From: Sporomusaceae bacterium UBA1887
GTDB lineage: Bacteria > Bacillota > Negativicutes > Sporomusales > DSM-15969
DNA: 23,423 bases
NCBI GenBank assembly: GCA_002337925.1
Contig: DDHB01000096.1
Location: forward strand, 67,380 to 90,802
Direction of reading: 5' to 3'
This document shows, in pieces, positions 1 to 7,625 of the stretch (its first letter is position 1; every line of letters starts with the position of its first letter). Below the pieces are notes generated by a model, which made no database searches, was not told where the DNA came from, and worked only from the letters and a program-made list of their open reading frames with translations. Both the position numbers and the translations under genes were made by a program.

Positions 1-972
1 GCTGTAATTGTCATTGCTTTGCTGGGGTACTGGTATTGGACGAAGACGCCTCAATACTCCTTGAAGCAAATGCAGGAATCGGTAATTAAGCACGACCTGG
101 CGGCATTCAACAAGTATGTCGATGTTGACAGCGTTACTTCACGGGCCATCGATCAATTACTAGAACTAAAATTGAACGATCCCAAGGATGTGCAAGATGA
201 TACCACGAAAAATTTTGCTGCAGGGTTGGTTAAGCTCCTCAAACCACAGCTTGTTGCCGTTGCCAAAGACGAAATTAAAACCTTTGTTGAGAAAGGAACG
301 ACCGAGCTTCCTGCCAGCCAGGCCCCCAATAATCCTAAGATTAAAGAATTGCTGAGTACCGGCAGCGGTAAGGCTGAATTTAAAGGCGTTGCCTATACCA
401 ATAAAGACGGGAAAATAGCAACTGTTGGTCTAGACATGTTTTATCCGAAGCTAAACAGTACGACTGTATTAGAAGTGAAAATGCGGGAAATGGAAGGCTA
501 TTGGCAAATTGCCGAGATCAGCAATCTCGCCAGCTTTGTGAAAAAACTGGAGGAACTGGAGGCTGCAAAATTAGCCGAAATCAACAAGCAAACGATCACA
601 GAAATCAATAGTGCAATTCGCATAGAAAATATCAGTATCACTAAGCAAAGCTCTAATCGCTACGCAAAAGTAGTTACATTCCCCAGCCGTATCACCTTCC
701 TAACGCAAAAGGACATACGTGAATTCCAAGGAATGATAACCGTAAAGACCCAGGACGGGAAACTGTTACTCAAAGACACCGTTACGGCAACCGGAACAAC
801 AACTCCTGGAAAAGTAGTCGATATGAGCTGGAGTAAAGAGGTTAATATGTTCAGTCAATCCGATAATCTGATGTTCAATACTCCTGCTGAGCAATTGGTT
901 ATTTCGATGGAGTTTCAACGGCTGAAGTTCTCTGATGGAACTGAGTTGAAGCTGTTGGATAAGCTGCCTTAA
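1..972 (+). CDS. DUF2939 domain protein, 5' end outside window
   Basis: The reading frame is open from base 1, so the true start lies upstream. The first visible residues (AVIVIALLGYWYW) are the end of a hydrophobic membrane helix. Right after it comes the DUF2939 signature region, in which a TPQYSL segment is followed by a helix with HDLAAFNKYVD. This family is a short membrane-anchored protein with an exported or cytosolic soluble part; its function is not known. The rest is a soluble alpha/beta domain with a lysine/glutamate-rich helix around the middle (VKKLEELEAAKLAEINKQ) and a beta-rich C-terminus. It ends at TAA followed 23 bases later by a strong terminator, so it closes its transcription unit. 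Base composition is moderate, unlike the AT-rich island that follows. Family assignment is fairly sure; role unknown. Confidence 0.75.
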   Translation, partial: AVIVIALLGYWYWTKTPQYSLKQMQESVIKHDLAAFNKYVDVDSVTSRAIDQLLELKLNDPKDVQDDTTKNFAAGLVKLLKPQLVAVAKDEIKTFVEKGTTELPASQAPNNPKIKELLSTGSGKAEFKGVAYTNKDGKIATVGLDMFYPKLNSTTVLEVKMREMEGYWQIAEISNLASFVKKLEELEAAKLAEINKQTITEINSAIRIENISITKQSSNRYAKVVTFPSRITFLTQKDIREFQGMITVKTQDGKLLLKDTVTATGTTTPGKVVDMSWSKEVNMFSQSDNLMFNTPAEQLVISMEFQRLKFSDGTELKLLDKLP

Positions 973-995
973 CAATTAGATCTCCTATAACAACG

Positions 996-1026
996 AACCC
1001 TAGCCATTTGGCTAGGGTTTCTATTT
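996..1026 (+). terminator. Intrinsic terminator after the DUF2939 gene
   Basis: A perfect 10-bp stem (AACCCTAGCC at 996-1005 with GGCTAGGGTT at 1010-1019) and ATTT loop are followed by a T-rich tail (TTTCTATTTT). It separates the DUF2939 gene from the AT-rich operon that starts at 1254. Confidence 0.85.
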
Positions 1027-1253
1027 TATATTTAAATTTGAAGCGTAATAAAGAAAGGGGAAATCCTTGCCAATTTTCGCATTTATTGGCAGGGATTTGT
1101 GATTTAATGGTAAAATATTTATATACATATAACGACAAATTACTCCTGATTTTGAAGCATTTTAGGATGCTGATTTAAGAGCAAAAGTAAATGACGTAAG
1201 GATAATTTCTCAACTAATCTTAAACTAATTTGAAGAAATTGGAGAAAACCTAG

Positions 1254-2546
1254 ATGAAAAAAATATCTTTTATACATCTTTCTGATATTCATTTTGTAAA
1301 AACTAGTGGTAATCCTGCTGATGTTGATAATGATTTGAGAAATGCATTACTTACAGATATAAGGCTTAATGCAAAGAATGACCTACAGGAGTTTGACGGA
1401 ATTTTAGTAGGAGGAGATATAGCTTTTTCTGGAAATAAAGAAGAATATAAAAAGGCAAAAGAATTTTTAGAAGAAATAACAAACATATTTAATAAAAGTA
1501 AAAGTTCTGTATACTGTGTACCTGGTAATCATGATGTTAATCAACTTGTACCTAAAAATAGTCTTGCTGTATACGAAGCCCAATGTAAATTAGACCAAAT
1601 AGAATCTTTAGATGAAACCGATAAAAAATTTGAGAATTACATAAATGATCATTATTATAATGACATTTTGTTTAAGACGACTCAAGAATATAATGATTTT
1701 GCGAGCATGTTCGAATGTAATACTCATTCCGGTATGATTAATTGGGTTCATGTTTTTGATATGGACTATAATATGAAGCTTAAAATTCATGGGATAAACT
1801 CATGCTTTTTGTCTAATTCAGATGATCATAAAAAAGATAATAGATTGATGTATATTGGGCAAACACAAATTCCGACGAGGGATCAAGACGTCATTGTAAT
1901 GTCATTATGTCATCACCCGCCAGAATATTGGAAGTTTCTTTCAGATATTCAAACGAAGATGAATAAGAGAGCAGATATACAATTATATGGGCACAAGCAT
2001 ACACAATCCATATCGTTAACAAGCGAAAATGTAATTATTACTTCTGGTGCAACGCACCCAGTTAGAGGGACTGACTGGAATCCAAGATATAATTGGATAA
2101 CGTTAGAATGTCAAAAATTGAATAGTAAAAGAATAATCAAAATAAATATTTATCCCCGAATATTAGATGAATATAGAGATCGATTTATTCCGGATGCAGA
2201 ATTTTGTAACGGCAAAAATTATATTGAGCACATATTAGAAATAGATAAAAAAAGAGAGAAAGACTTATTGGATATATGTGTGAAAGAAGAATATAAAAAG
2301 CAAGTGAATAATCACTTGGAATGGGAAAAAAAGCAACAAATTCATGAAAGTAAAATAGATCAGCGTGATTTAATGTATAAATTTTTTGATCTATCATATA
2401 TAAGGCAGACAGAAATTCTAATAGAACTTGATTTGTTAGATGAGAATGATAAAGGAAAACGTTATTCTAATATAATAACTACTATAATGAAAAAAGCGAA
2501 AGCAAATAACAAGATAGACTTATTTTGGCAGAAAATACATAATTAA
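1254..2546 (+). CDS. Calcineurin-like metallophosphoesterase, predicted effector of GTPase/GAP1 system
   Basis: A 430-aa protein with a complete calcineurin-like phosphoesterase metal site: D11-x-H13 in HLSDIHF, D55 in VGGDIAFSG, G91-N-H-D94, H220-H-P and G246-H-K-H249. All metal ligands expected of the family are present, so it should hydrolyse a phosphoester using two divalent metals. There is no signal peptide or membrane helix, so it is cytosolic. Residues from about 300 to 430 form a charged helical tail of no recognised family, possibly an adaptor. GGAG at 1241-1244 supports this ATG. It is the first gene of a five-gene AT-rich operon, 14 bases before the next gene. In conflict systems such enzymes often act as nucleases or nucleotide phosphodiesterases once switched on; the substrate here is inference. 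It could instead be a housekeeping phosphatase, but the context argues against that. Confidence 0.85.
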   Translation: MKKISFIHLSDIHFVKTSGNPADVDNDLRNALLTDIRLNAKNDLQEFDGILVGGDIAFSGNKEEYKKAKEFLEEITNIFNKSKSSVYCVPGNHDVNQLVPKNSLAVYEAQCKLDQIESLDETDKKFENYINDHYYNDILFKTTQEYNDFASMFECNTHSGMINWVHVFDMDYNMKLKIHGINSCFLSNSDDHKKDNRLMYIGQTQIPTRDQDVIVMSLCHHPPEYWKFLSDIQTKMNKRADIQLYGHKHTQSISLTSENVIITSGATHPVRGTDWNPRYNWITLECQKLNSKRIIKINIYPRILDEYRDRFIPDAEFCNGKNYIEHILEIDKKREKDLLDICVKEEYKKQVNNHLEWEKKQQIHESKIDQRDLMYKFFDLSYIRQTEILIELDLLDENDKGKRYSNIITTIMKKAKANNKIDLFWQKIHN

Positions 2547-2560
2547 AAGGAGAAATTGTG

Positions 2561-3631
2561 ATGAGAGATAAGTTTTGTGAATGGTATCGAATTGTTTGTG
2601 TAGATCCAACACATGAAAAGTTACAGAATCGCTGGGATAGTTTACAAAAATATTGTGATAAGGAAGAATTTAATATTTTAGAATTAACGAAGCTATTTTT
2701 CGGATTTACAGCAGAGGAGTCGTTTAGAACTGAATTTATCAAGTCATATTCGGATAGAGATATGACGTTTCCAAATAAGAGTGATCAGGAAATATTATTG
2801 CTCGCTGGAGTAACGTTATTACAATTATTAGAAAGAAAAAAACAAGAAATTAATATTGTAATATCTGTTATGTGTCTTTCATTATTTAAGAAAGATGTTA
2901 TAATTCCAGAAATTGTTGATATTGTCTCTAATAAATTAAATGAATTTAGTTTAAGTATAAGAAACGAAAAAATTAAACAAAGCATAAATCCTATCACGGA
3001 CAAAGGAATTTCTGAACTTGCTGAATCTTTAGAAAGTGGTACATGGAGTGTAGATGATGTTGAATCATTTTCAGAGATATTAACGAGAATTGCTGCAAAT
3101 TTTAATATTTTAGAGAATAATCAGAAAAAAATATTAGAGTCAATAGAGGTTTATAAAGAGGATTCAAATATTTTATCATGGTTATTTGGAGAATGGAGTA
3201 ATGATTTAAGTAAACCATTAAATAAAAAAATTGATCAAAGTCAAATATCATTTATCCTTGGGAAAGAATTAGCGGATTTAGTTCAGCAGGTTCCAGGACC
3301 TTATTCAGCAAAGGCTTTTTTAGTGAAGATGTTAGGGCATTGCAAAGCAGATAAAAGTAATATTACTTTAGTAGAAATGATAGATTTATTAGATAAAAAA
3401 TGGAAAAAACAATTACTCAACGATTATAGTATTATTGCAGGGGGAGAAAATACACCCGTTATGCTTGCTATTTACAAATCTTTAGAGACAAGTGAACCAA
3501 ATGTTTGGAAATATGCTTATCAAAATGTAATGGGAATTAACGTAGAAGAGGTAAAGAGTGATCCATTAACTTGGTCATATCAAATGTATTTAGAATGTCT
3601 TTTAATTAAAGATAACATCAGTGAGGACTAA
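2561..3631 (+). CDS. GASH-like all-helical protein of GTPase-associated system
   Basis: A 356-aa, nearly all-helical, acidic protein with no membrane segment and no enzyme motif. The early part (EESFRTEFIKSYSDRDMTF, then an N-x-x-x-E-x-x-LLA-like helix, SDQEILLLAGVTLLQLL) resembles GASH, the GTPase-associated system helical family, from memory of its layout. A run of regular helices at about residues 140-200 and a C-terminal helical half follow. ATG at 2561 is preferred over GTG 2558 because GGAG lies 8 bases upstream. It sits 14 bases after the phosphoesterase and 3 bases before the first GTPase, so all are one transcript. Likely role: scaffold or adaptor joining the GTPases or GAP1 to the effector; this is inferred from position. 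Family call is moderate, since alpha-helical proteins are easily misjudged by eye. Confidence 0.6.
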   Translation: MRDKFCEWYRIVCVDPTHEKLQNRWDSLQKYCDKEEFNILELTKLFFGFTAEESFRTEFIKSYSDRDMTFPNKSDQEILLLAGVTLLQLLERKKQEINIVISVMCLSLFKKDVIIPEIVDIVSNKLNEFSLSIRNEKIKQSINPITDKGISELAESLESGTWSVDDVESFSEILTRIAANFNILENNQKKILESIEVYKEDSNILSWLFGEWSNDLSKPLNKKIDQSQISFILGKELADLVQQVPGPYSAKAFLVKMLGHCKADKSNITLVEMIDLLDKKWKKQLLNDYSIIAGGENTPVMLAIYKSLETSEPNVWKYAYQNVMGINVEEVKSDPLTWSYQMYLECLLIKDNISED

Positions 3632-3634
3632 ATT

Positions 3635-4639
3635 ATGGATATTAAATCTACAGTAAAAAACGCTGAAGATGTCGATATACTTATTAATGATGACATAGAA
3701 CCTAATATGATGAACAGCGATATTATAGATGGTTTTGTTAGTGTCGAAAAAAAGGAGATGCTTAGCTTAGCATCAGGGAGGGCACTTAGTTTAAGCGAAA
3801 CTTATGAAATAACAGCAGCAGAAAAGACTAAAGTTATTATTCTTATTGGGCCGTCCGCATGTGGAAAAACAACTATTGAAACAACCCTTTACCAGTTGTT
3901 TCAAAATAGTATCGTTGGTGACTACTACTTTGCAGGTTCTAAAACTTTACAAGGCTATGAGCAAAGATCATATTATACCAGAACGAAATCTAAACAAAGT
4001 ACGTCTACTACACCAAGGACCAGCCGTGGCGCACAGGAAACTTTTTTGCACTTAAAATTGTGGAATTGCAAAACTAATGAGTATTTAAATTATCTTTTTG
4101 CGGATTTATCCGGAGAAGACTTCGAAAACCATATAGCTGATGTTGAATCAATGCAGAGTGATTTTAATTTTATTAAGTCCGCGGATTATATTATAGCAGT
4201 ATTTGATGGGAAATTATTATCTGATAAGAGAAGACGTAACGGTACATTTGAAGAAATGGCACAATTGCTTCGAACAATATTTGATGCAGGTCTTTTCACT
4301 ATTCATACAAATTTGCAAGTAGTTATTAGTAAATATGATATTATTAACGAATGTTTACCTCAGGATCCTACTATAGAATCATTTATTACTAGATCAAAAG
4401 TTGAGTTAGAGAAACGGCTGAAAACATATGTGACTAATATTAATGTCTATAATGTTGCAGCTATGCCAGACAATAATACAGAATTTAAAGTCGGGTTTGG
4501 AATAAAAGAATTAATAGAATCTTGGTCAACCACGCAAAGTTCTAGGCCTCTAGCATTTAAAAATACTAAAGAAATAAGAGAAGTGAAATCGGAGTTTGAT
4601 AAACTTTATATGAAAATTTTAGGTGATAGCAATGAATAA
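3635..4639 (+). CDS. TRAFAC/double-GTPase family GTPase (first of pair)
   Basis: A 334-aa protein. About 60 residues of acidic, probably flexible N-terminus precede a P-loop GTPase domain: G1 motif G72-PSACG-K78-T79, a G3-like FADLSGEDF (the DxxG aspartate and glycine are in DLSG) and a G4-like ISKYD in place of NKxD. The DLSGE motif is shared with the next gene product, which suggests that the two are paralogues working as a pair, as in the double-GTPase families found beside GAP1. A basic, serine/threonine/arginine-rich loop (KSKQSTSTTPRTSRGAQ) sits between G1 and G3 in the switch I region. The start lies 3 bases after the previous stop. The end overlaps the next start (ATGAATAA), a sign of translational coupling. 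Probable role: nucleotide-dependent switch of the system. Confidence 0.8.
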   Translation: MDIKSTVKNAEDVDILINDDIEPNMMNSDIIDGFVSVEKKEMLSLASGRALSLSETYEITAAEKTKVIILIGPSACGKTTIETTLYQLFQNSIVGDYYFAGSKTLQGYEQRSYYTRTKSKQSTSTTPRTSRGAQETFLHLKLWNCKTNEYLNYLFADLSGEDFENHIADVESMQSDFNFIKSADYIIAVFDGKLLSDKRRRNGTFEEMAQLLRTIFDAGLFTIHTNLQVVISKYDIINECLPQDPTIESFITRSKVELEKRLKTYVTNINVYNVAAMPDNNTEFKVGFGIKELIESWSTTQSSRPLAFKNTKEIREVKSEFDKLYMKILGDSNE

Positions 4640-5492
4640 TTTAAAGCGATGTTACATTATGGGGCTTCCTAATGCGGGTAAGACCACATATTTAGCAGCA
4701 ATATGGTATTCTTTAAATAATGCATCTATAAAAAATAAAATAAAATTGAGTACTATGACGAATGCAAAATACCTGGCTAATCTTAGTAAAAAGTGGGTTG
4801 ATGTAGAGCAATTAGGCAGAACAAAACTAGGATTTGAAAAAAGTGAGATATCAATAGATATTGTTGATGAAAATAAGAATATCTTTAACTTAAAATTTCC
4901 TGACCTTTCAGGAGAAACTTTTCAAAATCAATATGAGAAGCGGGAAATTTCAGCGGAATTGGTTGAATATATTAAATCAGCAGATGGTATACCAATGTTT
5001 ATAAATATTGGTGATATAAAGGGCATTACCTTTATCACTGATGTACCCGCTGATTTAAGGCCGTTACAGAATAGAGAAAATTTATTAGAGAAAAGTCTCC
5101 CTGTGCGCAACCCAAAGCAAGATGATCCGATTCAGATTCAAATAATTGAACTTTTACAATTTGTAGAAGTAATTAAAGACTCAAAAAGAATTAACTTAGG
5201 TATAGTATTATCCGCTTGGGATTTAACTAATAATTTTGAGGGTAAGCTAACTCCAGAGGAATATATAAAAAAGGAAATGAATATGTTATGGCAATTTTTA
5301 AAATCTAATAACATATTAAATACTAGTTTTTGGGGAGTAAGTGCACAAGGTGGAAAATTAGAAAACAGAGATGAGTTGTTAAATATCGATGAACCTATGA
5401 AAAGAATAATTGTAGAAGATAATAACGGAGAAGTCTGTCATGATATTACCTTACCTATTTATAAGGTGGTAGGTGGAGCAAATGCTCAATAA
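4632..5492 (+). CDS. TRAFAC/double-GTPase family GTPase (second of pair)
   Basis: A 286-aa, almost pure GTPase domain with the P-loop close to the N-terminus: G11-LPNAG-K17-T18, followed by a helix (TYLAAIWYSL) typical of the family. Its G3-like motif is FPDLSGETF, the same DLSGE as in the upstream GTPase. The G4 position reads VLSAWDLT, so the usual NKxD lysine is absent and guanine selectivity is less certain. ATG at 4632 is chosen because AGGTG lies 7 bases before it; GTG 4623 would lack a site. The start overlaps the stop of the previous gene and the end overlaps the start of GAP1. The two GTPases probably associate, with GAP1 as partner or regulator; that is inference from the operon and the family. 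Confidence 0.8.
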   Translation: MNNLKRCYIMGLPNAGKTTYLAAIWYSLNNASIKNKIKLSTMTNAKYLANLSKKWVDVEQLGRTKLGFEKSEISIDIVDENKNIFNLKFPDLSGETFQNQYEKREISAELVEYIKSADGIPMFINIGDIKGITFITDVPADLRPLQNRENLLEKSLPVRNPKQDDPIQIQIIELLQFVEVIKDSKRINLGIVLSAWDLTNNFEGKLTPEEYIKKEMNMLWQFLKSNNILNTSFWGVSAQGGKLENRDELLNIDEPMKRIIVEDNNGEVCHDITLPIYKVVGGANAQ

Positions 5493-7452
5493 ATCAATTT
5501 TTATTGAACAAACTATACATGGTTATGTAAATGGACACCATTTAATCGCTACTTCAGTAAATTTGTCGGAAAAATCAAAACGCAAGATGGAGATTTTAAG
5601 TGATCTATCGGGTCCTGAAATTCAAAAAGGATTTCTAGAATATTTTACCGGCTATTTTTTGCAAGAGGATAATAAAGTAGTATTAAGTTATACTTGGTAT
5701 GCTGAAGAAATGGAGCGACCAGGGTGTGTATGGACACATTCATTGCTTATTGAACCAAAAGATTTATTTTTATTAGGTGAAAATATCAATCAGGTAATTA
5801 ATGCTTTTGTTAGACCGGAAAATTCTTTGAATTTTACTAATTATACCAAACAGATTGAGATTAAGCCCGAGATAAATAATAAAATTGTTTTGGATAATAT
5901 GAAAATGAAATACCTGATTTGGGCTATATGGGGGAATAATTCTCCTTCAATTATTATTCTAGCTGAGAATTCTAAATACTATGCAAACGAGATTATTTAT
6001 TTATGGACTAGACAAAATAGAGATATGCAACAATGGTTTTCATTTTCAACAGGATCTTTAGCAATCAGAAAATTTGAAACTGAAATATTAAATTTTCAGA
6101 TTGTGCCAAAATATACAATAAATAATATAGTCAGCAGGCAAAGTGAATATAAAGTTCTTCAAGAAATTAGTAGCATAAAATCATTTCCTATCTGGGTTAA
6201 TAAAGCATACGAATTTCAAATTAAAGACTCCTGGGAGGATTTTAATCAGTTTAGGAATAAGTTTGGTATTCAATATACTCAAAGTAAATTTTTAGCTCAG
6301 TTTGTCAAAATATATGTGGGTGCTAAAGCAGAATTACGGTGTTTAAATGTTGCTGAAGGACTCAATATTATTGAAAAAATATTTCCGATGAACGAAAAAG
6401 AAAAATTAGGCAACCAATTTGTAGAGTTATACATTTCTAATCAATTGCATGAATGGGAAAGTATTGATAATACCCTTAAAATCTTAGTATATTTAGTTAA
6501 TAATACCTGGCTTTCAATTGATTTAAAACTTCTCAAGATTTTAATTAATAAAGGGCTATTGACAGATATAAACAACTCAAATAAGTTAGTGAGTTACCTA
6601 GCAAAAAATGAGATTGGCGAAGTTGGCGAAACTATATTAACAATTTATTCTGAATTAATTTCATTGGAAATGTTTGTTGATTTTACTAATATGGAGTTGG
6701 ATATATGTAGCTTATTAGTGACATTAAATCCCAAATTAGCTCAATGTATAGAAATATGGTATCAACCTAAAGGATTTCAAGAAGAAATTCTGCAGTGTTT
6801 AATTATGCAAAAACAAAGAGCTGTATTAATTGATAATATATTGACTATAGTTTTAAATACGAGTACATATGATTTTGGTAAAGAGTTGTTCAATTTATTT
6901 GGTGAAAAGGCAATAAATATTTTTTTAGTTTATCTATTAGGATTTAAAACATTAGCTAGCCAAAGTTCAGAAACCATCAAAGAAATATGTAAAAATCATG
7001 CAAATGATTGTGTAAATATGTTAGAAAAAACTTATAAAGAAATGAATAATCAACAATTGCTTTTAATGTTTGAGATTATTGACCCTTATTCTAACTCTGC
7101 AACGAGAATAGATCAGGATCTATTAATTTCAATCTTTGATAAGATAGAGATTAATAACTTATCAATCGAAGATCAAATGAAAGTAGCATTGTTTTATTTC
7201 CCTATTATATTACTATCAAGTAATATATTTCCTCTTTATGTTGTTAAGTTTGCGTTTACAATAATACATTCAAGCGTTGCGAAGCAGGAATTCTCAAATT
7301 ATGAGTGGGCTAAATTTGAAAGGCTATTACCTGAAAACACATGGTTTAATCAATGGGATAAATGTAAGCGATTAAGAAAAGCTATTAGAAGAAAAGGCTA
7401 TAGATTAAAAATAATTGAAGAGATTTCAGATTTTGAGATACATTTGTTATAA
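5482..7452 (+). CDS. GAP1-like GTPase-associated protein 1
   Basis: A 656-aa soluble protein. The N-terminal region carries the GAP1 N-terminal (type 2-like) signature: IEQTIHGYVNGHHLIA, then LSDLSGPE, YFTGYFL, a TWYAEEMERPGCVW stretch and THSLLI. Next comes a middle domain (about residues 130-230) with the RDMQQWFSFSTGSLAIRK block and a following FQIVPK segment, as in GAP1-M. The remaining 400 residues are helical repeats rich in leucine and isoleucine, like the GAP1 C-terminal part. Despite the name, GAP means GTPase-associated protein; GTPase-activating activity is not implied. ATG 5482 has AGGTGG just upstream and overlaps the second GTPase stop. It ends the operon; a terminator follows about 100 bases on. 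GAP1 is the family that defines this type of predicted conflict system, so the domain match here anchors the reading of the whole operon. Confidence 0.8.
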   Translation: MLNKSIFIEQTIHGYVNGHHLIATSVNLSEKSKRKMEILSDLSGPEIQKGFLEYFTGYFLQEDNKVVLSYTWYAEEMERPGCVWTHSLLIEPKDLFLLGENINQVINAFVRPENSLNFTNYTKQIEIKPEINNKIVLDNMKMKYLIWAIWGNNSPSIIILAENSKYYANEIIYLWTRQNRDMQQWFSFSTGSLAIRKFETEILNFQIVPKYTINNIVSRQSEYKVLQEISSIKSFPIWVNKAYEFQIKDSWEDFNQFRNKFGIQYTQSKFLAQFVKIYVGAKAELRCLNVAEGLNIIEKIFPMNEKEKLGNQFVELYISNQLHEWESIDNTLKILVYLVNNTWLSIDLKLLKILINKGLLTDINNSNKLVSYLAKNEIGEVGETILTIYSELISLEMFVDFTNMELDICSLLVTLNPKLAQCIEIWYQPKGFQEEILQCLIMQKQRAVLIDNILTIVLNTSTYDFGKELFNLFGEKAINIFLVYLLGFKTLASQSSETIKEICKNHANDCVNMLEKTYKEMNNQQLLLMFEIIDPYSNSATRIDQDLLISIFDKIEINNLSIEDQMKVALFYFPIILLSSNIFPLYVVKFAFTIIHSSVAKQEFSNYEWAKFERLLPENTWFNQWDKCKRLRKAIRRKGYRLKIIEEISDFEIHLL

Positions 7453-7553
7453 TAGTCAATACTGTTATTTAACAATCCTGCCTCCTTGGCCCACAAAGGA
7501 AGACTGTAGAAATACCATATCATTGGTAATTACGAATTTTTTTGCAAAGATTT

Positions 7554-7588
7554 GAGCCACACTGTTAGTACAGTGTGGCTCTTTTTTA
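7554..7588 (+). terminator. Terminator of the GTPase/GAP1 operon
   Basis: A perfect 11-bp stem (GAGCCACACTG at 7554-7564, CAGTGTGGCTC at 7571-7581) and 6-base loop are followed by TTTTTT. It is oriented for the plus-strand operon. On the minus strand the hairpin is not followed by a T run, so it is a weaker stop for the convergent helicase gene. Confidence 0.88.
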
Positions 7589-7625
7589 TAGAAAAATGTC
7601 TAAATTTTATGGCATATTTCTAGAC

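Noticed and set aside
1086..1116. Possible promoter TTGGCA/TAAAAT for the GTPase/GAP1 operon
   Set aside because: The 19-base spacer is too long and several AT-rich alternatives fit equally well, so no promoter could be chosen.
1142..1228. Protein-like frame (TPDFEAF-stop-DADLRAKVNDVRIISQLILN) before the phosphoesterase gene
   Set aside because: It is short, interrupted by a stop and has no start or ribosome site; it may be a gene remnant, but nothing supports a call.
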